Shown: positions 52,001 through 59,600, counted from the first letter of the stretch. The stretch: 64,000 bases of DNA from Amblyornis subalaris (GCA_018881555.1 JACAXG010000008.1:12057316-12121315); one strand, 5' to 3'. A program made the numbers and translations. Notes: generated by a model from the sequence alone, not told the origin.

Positions 52001-53134
52001 CACCTGCACGGACACAGGGCTCACGATCTGGCAGCCGAAATGTGTTCTCCCTCCTCGGACCCCAGTTAGGGCCACAGCAGGCTCAGACCTTCTGTAATTC
52101 CCAGTGTCACCAAGTCGGCTGCCAAGTGCCCCCATCGAAGACAGCTGCTGTGGCTTCTCTCGGCCCCTAGGATGACACGGGTGTGCTGTGGGTGTCACGG
52201 TGTGTTTGTTGGTGGAAGGAGGATGATCACCTCCTCACTGCCCTCTCGGTGTGGGTTTACGATACACACAGAGCCCCCACGCTGAACAGCCAGCACGGAA
52301 ATGGCCATGGGAGCACTGGTGGCTTACACCAACCAGGGCTGCTGGCCGGCAGATTCCAGGTTACCTGTAATCTACACCGTGGGGAGGAGGGTCCCCCTCA
52401 GCATCTCACAGCGATTTTCCTGTCTTCCTCTCCCAGTTCTGCAGGAGTGAACAGCCCTCCAGACCTTCAGCCCCTAGGCTCCTGGCCTGGAGATAGCACC
52501 CAGGGGATCCATATCCAGCTCTCTTCCTCCAGACGAGCCTGCTGAACTCTCACTTTGTCCCTGACCCGCAAGGCTGGTGCTCCCCAAGCCTAACACCACA
52601 GGAGATGTCTCCTGCCTCCCTGCAACCTCCCAATTCCCACTCCACATGATGTCCCAGACAGTTCCCGCCTGCCGAAGACACCGCAGGGGCAGCAACGGCC
52701 ACAGGAACCGCACACCCGCTTCCCCAGCCGGGCCAGCGGCTCCCAGAAGGGACACGCGAGGGAGCGTCAGCGGCTGGGCTGTTCCGTGCACCGGGCAGCT
52801 GCTCAGAGCACCGGGCTGTGCTCTACCACCTCCCCGGCACAACCCCAGCCCGGGACCGGCAGAAAAGCTGGCTGCCTGCGGGGGCCCAGGGCAGAGCCGC
52901 CCAGCCCCGGGACCACCGGCAGAGCCACCCCCGCCCGGCCCGGCCCGGCCCGGCCCGGCCCACCTGCAGCCGCTGGAGGTAGGAGGCCGGCGCGTAGCCC
53001 GTCTCGCCGGAGCCGGCGCGGGTGACGAGCCACCAGTGCTGGTTGCTGCGCTCCAGCAGCAGGAAGGTCTCTCCGGCGGCGAAGGGCAGCGAGTTGGGCT
53101 CGGCCGAGCGGAAGCTGTACAGGGCCCGGTACAT
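3827..53134 (-). CDS. NCKIPSD: NCKIPSD (SPIN90), SH3 and armadillo-domain Arp2/3 regulator, 13 coding exons
   Basis: This is the full coding span, joined from 13 exons on the minus strand: 52964-53134, 31478-31590, 30504-30705, 26005-26092, 23220-23845, 16780-16950, 15505-15591, 13946-14084, 9528-9608, 8169-8297, 6293-6385, 4600-4772 and 3827-4030. All junctions are GT/AG and the phases agree, giving 2277 nt and 758 residues (human is about 722, from memory). Visible parts are an SH3 domain (1-57), a conserved helical stretch (about 58-105), a Ser/Pro-rich linker with PPPP and PPPVPSR motifs (about 163-340), and a helical armadillo-type domain (about 346-758). In the family the protein binds Nck, N-WASP and endocytic proteins, and its C-terminal domain activates Arp2/3 to seed linear actin filaments at the cell cortex and on endosomes. 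Sequence recall against human NCKIPSD matches nearly every exon. The gene spans about 50 kb, far more than the roughly 12 kb human gene. Confidence 0.96.
4031..4599 (-). other. NCKIPSD intron 12
   Basis: 569-nt phase 0 intron (GTGCTC...GGCAG). Nothing else is seen in it. Confidence 0.9.
4600..4772 (-). CDS. NCKIPSD: NCKIPSD coding exon 12
   Basis: This 173-nt exon completes D634 and encodes residues to 691. Conserved segments are [26 protein letters not shown] and [11 protein letters not shown]. It ends in phase 0 with AAG|GTGCTC. The acceptor is a good pyrimidine-rich CCCCCAG. Confidence 0.95.
4773..6292 (-). other. NCKIPSD intron 11
   Basis: 1520-nt intron, phase 1. It contains three isolated N bases and no recognised element. 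Confidence 0.88.
6293..6385 (-). CDS. NCKIPSD: NCKIPSD coding exon 11
   Basis: This 93-nt exon completes V603 and encodes residues to 633: [17 protein letters not shown], then [12 protein letters not shown]. The acceptor TTCCTTAG is followed six bases later by a second AG (TTCCAG), which would remove two residues in frame. The longer form matches the human length. The donor is G|GTGAGT. Confidence 0.93.
6386..8168 (-). other. NCKIPSD intron 10
   Basis: 1783-nt intron, phase 1, with the weak GTTGAA donor at its right end. An AT-rich block around 7020-7420, with TAATTACTGCAG-like homeobox core sites, looks like noncoding regulatory DNA; this is only an impression. Confidence 0.85.
8169..8297 (-). 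CDS. NCKIPSD: NCKIPSD coding exon 10
   Basis: This 129-nt exon encodes residues 560-602, including [19 protein letters not shown] and [13 protein letters not shown]. It was found by homology and splice logic. Its donor, G|GTTGAA, is poor (T at +3, A at +5), but it is the only GT that keeps the frame and matches the human length; reading through meets a TGA at once. Confidence 0.92.
8298..9527 (-). other. NCKIPSD intron 9
   Basis: 1230-nt intron, phase 1. No repeat or gene recognised. Confidence 0.9.
9528..9608 (-). CDS. NCKIPSD: NCKIPSD coding exon 9
   Basis: This 81-nt exon completes D533 and encodes [19 protein letters not shown] and PLPYHHY up to residue 559. The phase is 1 on both sides, so skipping it would remove 27 residues in frame. 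The acceptor is TCTTGCAG and the donor GTAAGA. Confidence 0.95.
9609..13945 (-). other. NCKIPSD intron 8
   Basis: 4337-nt intron, phase 1. It contains an A run near 10291-10302 and a T run near 11677-11690. No coding or mobile element is recognised; the open frames have no family features. Confidence 0.88.
13946..14084 (-). CDS. NCKIPSD: NCKIPSD coding exon 8
   Basis: This 139-nt exon encodes residues 487-532 plus one base of D533. It begins [18 protein letters not shown] and continues through [10 protein letters not shown] and [11 protein letters not shown]. These are armadillo-type helices, close to identical with human. The donor is G|GTGAGC. Confidence 0.95.
14085..15504 (-). other. NCKIPSD intron 7
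   Basis: 1420-nt intron, phase 0. Nothing else recognised. Confidence 0.9.
15505..15591 (-). CDS. NCKIPSD: NCKIPSD coding exon 7
   Basis: This 87-nt, phase 0/0 exon encodes residues 458-486: [17 protein letters not shown], then a hydrophobic helix ending LVAYYQM. No start codon precedes this stretch in the open frame; it was found by homology and by its splice sites (CTTCCAG acceptor, GTAAGG donor). Confidence 0.94.
15592..16779 (-). other. NCKIPSD intron 6
   Basis: 1188-nt intron, phase 0. Nothing else recognised. Confidence 0.9.
16780..16950 (-). CDS. NCKIPSD: NCKIPSD coding exon 6
   Basis: This 171-nt, phase 0/0 exon encodes residues 401-457 of the armadillo-type domain. It is highly conserved: [18 protein letters not shown], then WALYEDE and YLEELLRIL. 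The acceptor is GTCGTGCAG and the donor GTGAGT. Confidence 0.95.
16951..23219 (-). other. NCKIPSD intron 5
   Basis: 6269-nt intron, phase 0. It is largely free of N bases. The AT-rich stretch 22540-22800 has long non-repetitive sequence with few CpG and may be conserved noncoding DNA. No gene or repeat is recognised. Confidence 0.88.
23220..23845 (-). CDS. NCKIPSD: NCKIPSD coding exon 5: Ser/Pro-rich linker and start of the armadillo domain
   Basis: This is the largest coding exon (626 nt, residues 192-400). The first half is rich in Ser, Thr and Pro, with the conserved [10 protein letters not shown] motif, PPPVPSR at 237-243 and two APAPPA motifs; these look like SH3-binding and phosphorylation sites. 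From about residue 346 ([14 protein letters not shown]) it becomes regular helix with strong similarity to human, through the GHIQTSVPA and [12 protein letters not shown] segments. It ends in phase 0 at AAG|GTAACG. The linker is the part most diverged from human and accounts for much of the extra length. Confidence 0.95.
23846..26004 (-). other. NCKIPSD intron 4
   Basis: 2159-nt intron between the two proline-rich linker exons, phase 1. A short purine-rich GGGA run lies near 24110-24125. Nothing else recognised. Confidence 0.9.
26005..26092 (-). CDS. NCKIPSD: NCKIPSD coding exon 4: proline-rich segment
   Basis: This 88-nt exon encodes residues 163-191 plus one base. It begins [10 protein letters not shown] and carries a PPPP run followed by EKRK. 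The human protein has the same pattern (IPPQ, then PPPP, then a basic cluster). Such proline-rich stretches are the known binding sites for SH3 proteins such as Nck. The acceptor is CCTTACAG and the donor GTAAGG. Confidence 0.93.
26093..30503 (-). other. NCKIPSD intron 3
   Basis: 4411-nt intron, phase 0. It contains an exon-like segment at 26194-26249, a T-rich G/T block at 30031-30060 that could be a relic poly(A) tail in minus orientation, and a conserved-looking patch near 28040-28140. Confidence 0.88.
26194..26249 (-). other. exon-like segment in NCKIPSD intron 3 (possible poison exon)
   Basis: The 56 nt lie between a strong acceptor (CTGCTTTGTTCTTCCAG) and a GTAAGG donor. Spliced after exon 3, which ends in phase 0, they would read EAAY then stop, so inclusion would truncate the protein. 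In another phase the segment reads as Pro-rich peptide ([11 protein letters not shown]), somewhat like exon 4, which lies 102 bases downstream in the transcript. Both are followed by the same GTAAGGACAAA. It may be a decayed exon duplicate, a poison exon or chance. Confidence 0.25.
30504..30705 (-). CDS. NCKIPSD: NCKIPSD coding exon 3
   Basis: This 202-nt exon completes codon Q95 and encodes residues up to 162. It opens with KLIHHRKET and contains the conserved STSDHHLD and RQPNGVCR segments, then a Glu/Asp-rich stretch ending LYQ. It ends in phase 0 at CAG|GTAACA. The basic-to-acidic change and many Ser/Thr residues suggest a flexible, phosphorylatable linker; this is inference. Confidence 0.95.
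30706..31477 (-). other. NCKIPSD intron 2
   Basis: 772-nt intron, phase 2. It holds an AT-rich patch (30760-30860) and, near its 5' end, a perfect two-copy 18-bp repeat at 31421-31456. Confidence 0.9.
31421..31456. repeat. two perfect copies of an 18-bp unit
   Basis: The unit TGACCACCCTCCACCCGC occurs twice in direct tandem (31421-31438 and 31439-31456), about 20 bases inside intron 2 from the exon 2 donor. It gives a G-rich intron start in the transcript. Confidence 0.9.
31478..31590 (-). CDS. NCKIPSD: NCKIPSD coding exon 2
   Basis: This 113-nt exon encodes residues 58-94 and the first two bases of codon 95. It is recognised by the conserved stretches [13 protein letters not shown] and LEQRDVL. 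The acceptor is TTTCTCAG and the donor is GTAAGT. The segment looks helical and directly follows the SH3 domain. Confidence 0.95.
33574..33978 (-). mobile_element. CR1 LINE, 5'-truncated 3' end
   Basis: The plus strand starts AATCACAGAATGGTTTGGGTTGG, the reverse complement of the avian CR1 3' end. On the minus strand the frame reads [16 protein letters not shown] then EVFKARLDK, the conserved C-terminus of the CR1 ORF2 (reverse transcriptase) protein. About 400 bp remain and the frame is short, so the copy is dead. It is in sense orientation within NCKIPSD intron 1. Confidence 0.9.
47729..47897 (+). mobile_element. CR1 LINE, truncated 3' end
   Basis: The typical CR1 3' segment is recognisable: a GGCTGCCCAGG stretch, TTGGACTGGATGATCTCCAGAGG, then a TCCTTTCCAACC-like stretch and ATTCTGTGATTG at the end. 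It lies on the plus strand, antisense to NCKIPSD. The left edge may extend into 47600-47728 in a more diverged form. Confidence 0.85.
47898..47978 (+). mobile_element. second CR1 3' end directly abutting the first
   Basis: It reads GGAACTAGATGATCTTTAAAG, then CCCTCCCAACTCAAAC and an ATTCCATGTTTCTGTG end, a second and different CR1 3' terminus in the same orientation. The two could be a nested or tandem insertion, or a duplicated terminus. Confidence 0.75.
52928..52961 (-). promoter_or_regulatory. G-quadruplex motif at the start of intron 1
   Basis: On the minus strand there are seven runs of three or more G with 1-2 base spacers (a GGGCC pentanucleotide repeat), beginning right after the GT of the exon 1 donor. 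The transcript could form a very stable quadruplex next to the splice site; G triplets at intron starts are also known splicing enhancers. Confidence 0.7.
52964..53134 (-). CDS. NCKIPSD: NCKIPSD coding exon 1: SH3 domain
   Basis: It encodes residues 1-57 and holds essentially the whole SH3 domain: the ALYSFR strand (ALYDF-like), the acidic/aromatic segment, the HWWLV tryptophan pair and the GYAPASYL end (the usual G-x-P-x-x-Y-V/L pattern). The ATG at 53134 sits in a GCCGCC-ATG context and begins exactly at the SH3 start, as in human. The frame stays open upstream for a further 96 codons to an ATG at 53422, but that stretch is the GC-rich minisatellite and shows no conserved protein, so I do not use it. 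The exon ends in phase 0 at CAG|GTGGGC. The SH3 domain is known to bind proline-rich partners such as N-WASP. Confidence 0.96.
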
Positions 53135-53233
53135 GGCGGCGGCACCGGCACCGCCGGCACCTCCGCCCGCCCGGACCGGACCGGCCCCGCCCCGCCCCGC
53201 ACGTCCCCGCCGCGCGCCGCCCCCCGCGCAGTA

Positions 53234-53247
53234 CCGCCCCCTGGCGG
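53234..53247 (-). promoter_or_regulatory. CTCF-like motif
   Basis: CCGCCCCCTGGCGG matches the reverse complement of the CTCF core at 13 of 14 positions by my reading. It lies 100 bases upstream of the NCKIPSD start codon. Confidence 0.5.
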
Positions 53248-53328
53248 CGCGGCGGCGCTGCTTCCCCCGCCCTCGCCCCCGCCGGCCCGGCCCCGCCCCC
53301 GCCCCGGCCGCTCGTGCTGCCCGGTGCG

Positions 53329-53342
53329 CCGGCAGGGGGCGC
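53329..53342 (+). promoter_or_regulatory. CTCF-like motif
   Basis: CCGGCAGGGGGCGC matches the CTCF core at 13 of 14 positions by my reading, in the opposite orientation to the motif at 53234-53247. Confidence 0.5.
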
Positions 53343-53372
53343 CAGCGCCTCGCGCAGCGCCGCCGGGGCGGC

Positions 53373-53489
53373 ACCGACGGGACTGACCCCTGGGACTGAC
53401 CCCCGGCACCGACCCCCGGCATCGATCCCCGGGCACTGACCCCGGGACTGACCCGCAGGATCGGCCCCGAGACTGACCCCCGGCACGCC
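53373..53489. repeat. degenerate GC-rich minisatellite
   Basis: About nine imperfect copies of a 12-14 base unit like ACTGACCCCCGG lie upstream of the promoter. They keep a spurious minus-strand frame open in front of the true start codon. Confidence 0.8.
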
Positions 53490-54324
53490 NTTGGCAGGAT
53501 CCATTAAGCACGGACGCTTCCCCGGCGTCGGCCCGTTTGTGTCCCGGTGTCCCTCCGACATCACGCCGTTGCCCGGGTCAATGCTCCCGCCCCTCGCCCA
53601 CCCGCCCCTGGCCCCTCTGACCGCCGCCCTGGCCCGGCTAGCCGCAGGCGCATTGCTTCCCCACTAAAGGAAGGGCTTCCCTCGCACCCGGCACCATTAA
53701 ATCCCTGTAGCCCCTGTGTGCCCGCCAGCCCCACCGTGAGCGCCACGGGCGGCTTCCCCCAGCGAGCTCCCCTGGGCCGGTCCCGTTCCCCGCCACTCCC
53801 CCAGCAGGGGATCAGGGCACGGTGACCTGGCACGTGGCTGTGGGAACGTGGGACACGCCCGTCAGGCCTGGAGCTCTCNGAGAAGACACAGCTGCCCCCA
53901 GCCCCATCCATCTCTTTGCCTTGATGCCCCATTCCAGGAGAACAACCCTTTGGGCCACCACCACAAGCAGGCCAAGACCTCTGCAAGCCCCNACAGACAT
54001 TAGCAGCTTCCCTTGGGCCCCACTACCCCTGCCAGGGGTCTAAGCCCTTCTCACTGCCCCGGTGAAGTGGGTGGCAGCCCTGCAGTCAATTGTCCACCCT
54101 TCCTCTTCCCCAGCCAGGGCTATCTCCATGCTGCCCGAGGAACAAGACAAATTTTCCACCTGGCAAAGCCAGCACAAAGAGCCCAACAGCAAGGTGGGTG
54201 GGGTTCTGGTTACAGCACCCCAGTGGGGCTGGTACACACTCCTGCAGCCAAGACCACTGCAAAGACACCCCTTACCCATCCTGCCCACCCCTGACATCCT
54301 GTCAGGATGCGGAGATGGAGGGAT

Positions 54325-54378
54325 GCAGAGACAGAACAGTCCGCAGAGACAGAACAGTCCGCAGAGACAGAACAGTCC
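54325..54378. repeat. three perfect copies of an 18-bp unit
   Basis: GCAGAGACAGAACAGTCC is repeated three times head to tail with no mismatch. The identity points to recent expansion and probable length variation between individuals. Confidence 0.95.
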
Positions 54379-56139
54379 TCATATCCCTGCTCACAGTGAC
54401 AGGGGAGTTTAATTCACCTGGAAACTATCCACAACCCAATCAAGCCAGTCGTAATACAATAAAAACCAGGCTTGCAGCCGACACAGCCCACTGCCTGCAC
54501 TCAGCATGGCCCACCCAGGCCTCNGCCTTTCCCAGCACTGCCAGTGAGGTAATCCTGGCTGAGCCTGGTTCCGTGGTGATGGAGAATGGAGTGGGAGTGA
54601 GCGGTTGCCTAGGCTCCCCCACTGCGGCGGGTACCGGGAATCGCTGCGGTGAGCTCAAGTTGGGCACACTCAGGCTGGAAAGGCAAAGGAGTGCTTTGAT
54701 TGGGAACTGTGAGATGCAACCAGGGCTGAATCCTTCAGGAGCCTTTCAGGTTTGGGCTTCCTGCCTGGTCAGTGTCCCTTTCAGATGCCTCTCAAGGCAC
54801 GGCACAACGGTGGGCGAGGGGTAGGCAGCCAGGGATCATCACTGCAGGAGGGAAAACCTTCCCTCTTGTGGAGTCATTATTCTTGGTATTACTGGTATCC
54901 CATGGGGACAGGATTCCATGCCTGCCTGTCCCCTGCCTGGTTTGGCTGCAGTGTTTACTCTGCCTCAGGGTCCATTTGTAGCTGTGTCCCCAGTGCAGGT
55001 GAGCCCTGGCCACTCCTTGGCATGAGCCCAGCTGTTTGTGCTGGAATAACAGCGCTTTGTTTCCGCGAAGTCGGCAGCACAGGCTGTGCTGGCAGTCAAA
55101 GGCAGCTGAGGGGGATGCAGGCACCCCTCATGCAGCTCCGACGTGCACAGCAGTAGCGCCTCAGCCTCTTCCTCTGCTCAGCACAGCATCCCAGCTCTGA
55201 CAGACAGTGGCTGGGAAGGATTTCCTCTGTAAGGGCTCCTGCAAACTCTTCTGCATCTGGGTAGAATGCAGAGCCCAGGACAGATTCCTGCTGCTGAGGA
55301 ATCAGCTTTGAATTGCAAGTGCCTGGTCATTTATATTGGACAGGGAGGGGCAACAAGCAAGCATCCCNCTGCGTCATTCGCAGGTGACTTTTAAAGCTGA
55401 ACTTGAGACCTCGGAAAATAACACTTGCATCTCTTGCCCTCCAGGCCGTGGGGACTGGGATCACTGTAAGCCGTGCAGGGCTCGGTGCATGCACGGCAGC
55501 CCCCACACTCCTGTTTTCCTCCAGGGCTGTGGAGGGGAAGCATTGCACAACAGCACTCATACGATTGGAACACAAACTTGCCAGCTCCACATACACTTAT
55601 ATAATTCTGCACCGTCTGTTCGTCAACACGTTGCAAAACAGCAGCAGGATCAATCGCTCTACTTTTAGGTATACAAATATTATTGCACTCCCACCAGCCC
55701 TCTCTGGGTGAAAAGTCACAGAGATGTGAGGTGTTGTGAGGACCCCGGGCCCACAGCTCCGGGGACAGTATCTTCAGTGTGTCCCGCCAGGACTGGGGCT
55801 GTCCATGAGCAGGATGGCCAGGCACCGGGATATCTCTTGGGCATGTCCCTATTTCCCAGTGTCCTGACGGCCCTACCTCCCGGAAAACATAAAAGGCTGC
55901 AGGTAGGACCCCCCAACTGCACACACGAGCACTGCTTACAGAAGAGCTCACATGTCCAACTACATCTGCTCCCTTTAGGGAGAAGCCCCCAAACCAGTGC
56001 TGCCTGCTGGCAGCCGGGAAGCGTGCTCCGCCCGGCAGGCGCAAACCCTGCTGCTGCCTCTTGCAAGGACCACAGTGATCCATGCTGAGCCCAGAAACAC
56101 CAGCGAGGGGCTGCTTTTTTGGCGGCTACTTCCCCGTGG

Positions 56140-56640
56140 AGCACAGCATGTGGAGAAGCCGAAGCCGTCGGGGCCGTGGGTGGCTCNGGGACCGCTCTGC
56201 CCCGCGCGCCTGTGGGGCCGAGGTGGCCGCAGGGCCCCTTGCGCAACCCGTCCTGNACAAAGCCGGGGCTGGCTGGGGCCCAGACCCCTCCTGCGGCCGG
56301 AGGAAGGAGCAGCCAGTGCCTGCCAACAGCTGCACTTCCTAGAAACGAAGAAGACAGAAGGTCGGGAGAGTTGAGGGATNGTGAAGGGGGGGCCGGGGGA
56401 TGCTGCGGGAAGGATTGAGGCGCTGCAGGTTACAAGGCGAGCAGCACGCAGCCCCGCCCGCCCTGCAGCTCCGATTGGGAAAACAAGGTCTTTGGCTTCA
56501 CATAGCAGCGTCCTGTTCTTTGTTAAACTCTACTCGCGTCCAGACCTGAAGAGCCCCTTGCCAGCCCACGCACTCTGCTGGCACGGCCCCTTCCCGGCTC
56601 CCCCCCGCGGGGGCAGCTCTCCCAGCTCCAATGCCATGCT
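56140..56640. promoter_or_regulatory. second CpG-rich patch, possible unassigned promoter
   Basis: Local CpG density is high in 56150-56300, followed by an ACTTCCT (ETS-type) site near 56334, a CCCCGCCCG GC box near 56453 and an inverted CCAAT box (ATTGG) near 56475. It lies about 3 kb upstream of NCKIPSD exon 1 and belongs to no recognised gene. It could be an alternative NCKIPSD promoter, the start of a noncoding transcript, or only GC-rich DNA. Confidence 0.35.
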
Positions 56641-59600
56641 GCGGGAACAGCAGGGCAGGACAACGCCGCTTTCTCTGCCACCAGCCCCGCAGGCTCCCTG
56701 CTGCACCTCGCCTGGGGTGAAAAACCTGCGTGCGGGCACAAGGCATTTGCAGGGTGAGGGAAGGGAGGGCAAGGGGAAGGTGCTTGGCAGTGAGAGGACC
56801 GCAATGTGCACACCGTGCCCCGGGCTCCCCACACCGTCCTGCCAGCCGCAGGGCTTCCGGGGGAAGGAGACTCCTGGCTTCGCATCTCCAAGCAAGCCAA
56901 TGCTGCCTTGGCCAACACCACCCTTCTCACATCCTTTCCCCGTTGTGTGTGTCAGCCAGGGAAGAGCTGCAAAGCAAGGGGCTGCATGGGTTGCAGCAGC
57001 GGGCTGGAGGAGCTCCCCTGCTTCTCTTTCAAAGAGAAATTGAAAAGACTCCATGGGGCCAACGCNGCCTGTCACAGCTCAGCTGAGGTGGAGACATTGC
57101 TATGGTGCAAACCCAAAAAAGAGAAGACAGAGCCCATCACCTTATCTGGAGCTGGCAGCCCGGCGTGACAGGCAATGGTTTGTGGGGCAGGAGGTCCAGG
57201 GACCACATCCCTGCTTGCAGCCCTTTCGTGAGGGGGAGCCCAGGGCAGGTGGGTGGATGCAGTGGGCCCTGGCAGGCAGGTGAGGGGTGCTGGTACAGGG
57301 ATCCCCACTGAAGGAACAGGGTGCTCAGCCTGCTGGGGTCTGTCTCCCCACCAGGGTTTGTTCTGCTCTCATCCAAGTGTCTGAGATACAGGCTGTGAAC
57401 AAAGGCCAGCCAACAGGGGACTGAGGGAGGCCCCTTAGCCAACCCTCATTTCCATACAATTGAAGGAAGAAGGCTTTGCTCCCGGCCAGGGACACAATTC
57501 ATTCCCTGCCCCCTCTGCCCTGCCCTGCATGGCTCCAAGGCTTGGGCACCACTGGAGCTGGCCACAAGGCAGTGCAGGATCCTCACCCTNCACCGAGGAT
57601 GGATCCATGCATGGGATGGACACACAGCAGCCCCCAGCCCCGCTACAGCATCACCACAAAACCAGTTTTGTTAGTGTCTAGTTACACAGACTTAAACACA
57701 TCACCATTAGAAACAGGGAAGGCACAGCTGCTGGGCCACACACAGCACCTGCTGTCCCCAGGGCAGTGGGTGCCACAGAGGCATCAGGGCACAGGGTCCC
57801 TCTGCCTCTGTGCACTGAGAGCCACTGTGTCTCCAGCAGGGCTCGGGGCAGCAGGACATGCCCTGAGCGTTGCTGGGATTTGAGCACTTTGTAGCCCCAG
57901 GGCCACGGGGTGGACCACTCTCCCTTGGGCATGGAACACAGTGACTTGAGGCTGCTGCCCTGTGAGATGTTACTGCCCAGCCACAAGGATATATTTTGTT
58001 CTCGCTTCAAAAAAGGCATTTGTGTGTCCCTCCCCACTGGCAGGGACCAAGCTCAGGGGGAGAAGTCCAGCAACTACGCAAAAGGCAGCAGCATAGAAAG
58101 GGGACAATGCAGGGACAAAGGTGCCCTCCCCCCCAGCAGGGCCAGGGGTTGTCCTCTGCCTCTTGCTTCTGCCTTGCCCAGCCCCAGTGCCAGGGAGGCC
58201 ACCTACCACAAAACCCTGGCAGGTCCACAGACCCCCGCTCAGCCCCCACCTCACTCCCCCTGGCCTCACCAGAGCAGAGCAGAGCTTGATTCACCGGAGA
58301 AACCAGTGCCAGCTGCAGGAATGTGTTTCATCTCTAGCCAGCTGATGCATGGCAATTCCCATCAGCCACCCCAGTTTTGGGCTAGAAGTGACCTATTTAC
58401 ATAAGGCAAGCTCCCCACAAGCCTNGGACTGGTGCAGCATCCTGCAGGGGCAGCCACAGGGAAGCAGGAACAGGTGCCTGGGGGTCAGGACCCAACCAGG
58501 GCGGACCACACGCCGTCTCTCACCCAGCCCCTGCAAAGCCACTGGTGCAAGATCAGGCCCAGCACACTGTAGCCACCCTGGGCAATGGTCCTGCTAGGGC
58601 AGGGCTAGCAGGAAAAGGTGGGTCTTCTCCAAGCATCAGGAAGCAGACAGGGAGGAGACCAGACACAGGGGAGCCTTAAGGAACAGGGACGTGCGCCCAG
58701 CGTCGTCCTCCATGGAGCAGAGGCTGCAGCAACTACAGAGTGGGGGGTCCCTGGCAGGGCACAGGCTGGCCCAGCTCCTGTCTCCCAGCCCAGCAGCAGA
58801 GCTGTTCTGGGGAGATGCCTCTGACATAGCTCAGGGTTCCCCAGGACACATCAGGGAGCCAGCCCAGCTGCCCCTTCCCATGGCTCCTGCTGGCACAGCC
58901 AGCACCAGCAGGAAGCTCACTGTCCAGGGAGGGCCAGAGGTGTGGGGAGCCATGCTCACAGCATGCACAGCAGGGGCAGGATTCATGCCTGGAGGGAAAA
59001 TGCTTTCTGCAGAGGCAGAAGCACCAGTTCCCATGGCATAGATGCTCCAGTCTGCTGGAAGTTCTCTCTCACAAGGGCATGTAGATCAGGCTGCTTCATC
59101 ACCACCCCACTGCCAGCCCTGGCCTGGAGGGACATGTCCAGAGCTTCTGCCTCCAAGGTCAGCCCAGTACCCCAGCAACAAAGGAAAAATAGGAACAAAA
59201 GAAGCCCTTGAGTCTATTCCCCAGTCCAGTTGCTGCTCTCCTCTTATTCCATCACTCTGTCCTTTGCCATGGCCCAACAGGCAGGTGACCATACACACCC
59301 TCCCCAACCCCAAACCCTGCTCATCCCACTCCTGTCCCCCAAGAAGCCCCAGCTGGCGGGTAGCATGGCCATTTGCAGGGACTGTGGGAACCCCATTCTC
59401 ACCCCAGCATGTCCCAGGCTGGCAGTTACACAATTGCCTTTCCACAAACACAAGGAATTGCTCGGAGGGATCTGTGCAGAACAGCATGGAAGGAAAACAA
59501 ACCTGCTCTTGAACTTTGCAAGGTAGTATGTCATTTAGAAGTACTTGCACCTGGGTTGCCCCTTCTTTAACCTTCGAGGACATGACGCAAGCAAGGGATT

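Larger units (their letters stand above)
31591..52963 (-). other. NCKIPSD intron 1 (21.4 kb)
   Basis: This is the largest intron, phase 0. It contains CR1 fragments at 33574-33978, 47729-47897 and 47898-47978, short poly-T runs (near 36435, 44015 and 46290), an AT-rich low-complexity stretch near 38080-38115, and several blocks that look like conserved noncoding DNA (about 36770-36900, 48830-49010, 50620-50760). No nested gene is recognised; the open frames on both strands lack domains, signal peptides or known motifs. A large first intron next to a CpG-island promoter commonly carries enhancers, so regulation of NCKIPSD or its neighbours is the likeliest role of the conserved-looking parts. 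Confidence 0.85.
52640..53830. promoter_or_regulatory. CpG island at the NCKIPSD promoter
   Basis: This is dense CpG and very high GC around exon 1, with a GGGGCGGGGCGGGGC cluster (Sp1/KLF-type GC boxes) at 53184-53199 and another GC-box run at 53290-53306. No TATA box is evident. Transcription of NCKIPSD probably starts just right of 53134. The edges are judged by eye. Confidence 0.8.

Noticed and set aside
52577..53386. 269-codon plus-strand open frame across the promoter
   Set aside because: It is a Pro/Ala/Arg/Gly shadow of the CpG island and minisatellite, antisense to exon 1.
52474..53511. 345-codon minus-strand open frame overlapping exon 1
   Set aside because: It is a different frame from the SH3 coding frame and arises from GC-rich repeat DNA; the SH3 frame has clear homology and a splice donor.
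55391..56083. 230-codon minus-strand open frame in the intergenic region
   Set aside because: No domain or conserved segment; overlaps several other long frames, typical of GC-rich noncoding DNA.
56381..57043. 220-codon plus-strand open frame near the second CpG-rich patch
   Set aside because: Low-complexity Pro/Ser/Gly composition with no motif; frames of similar length run on the opposite strand.
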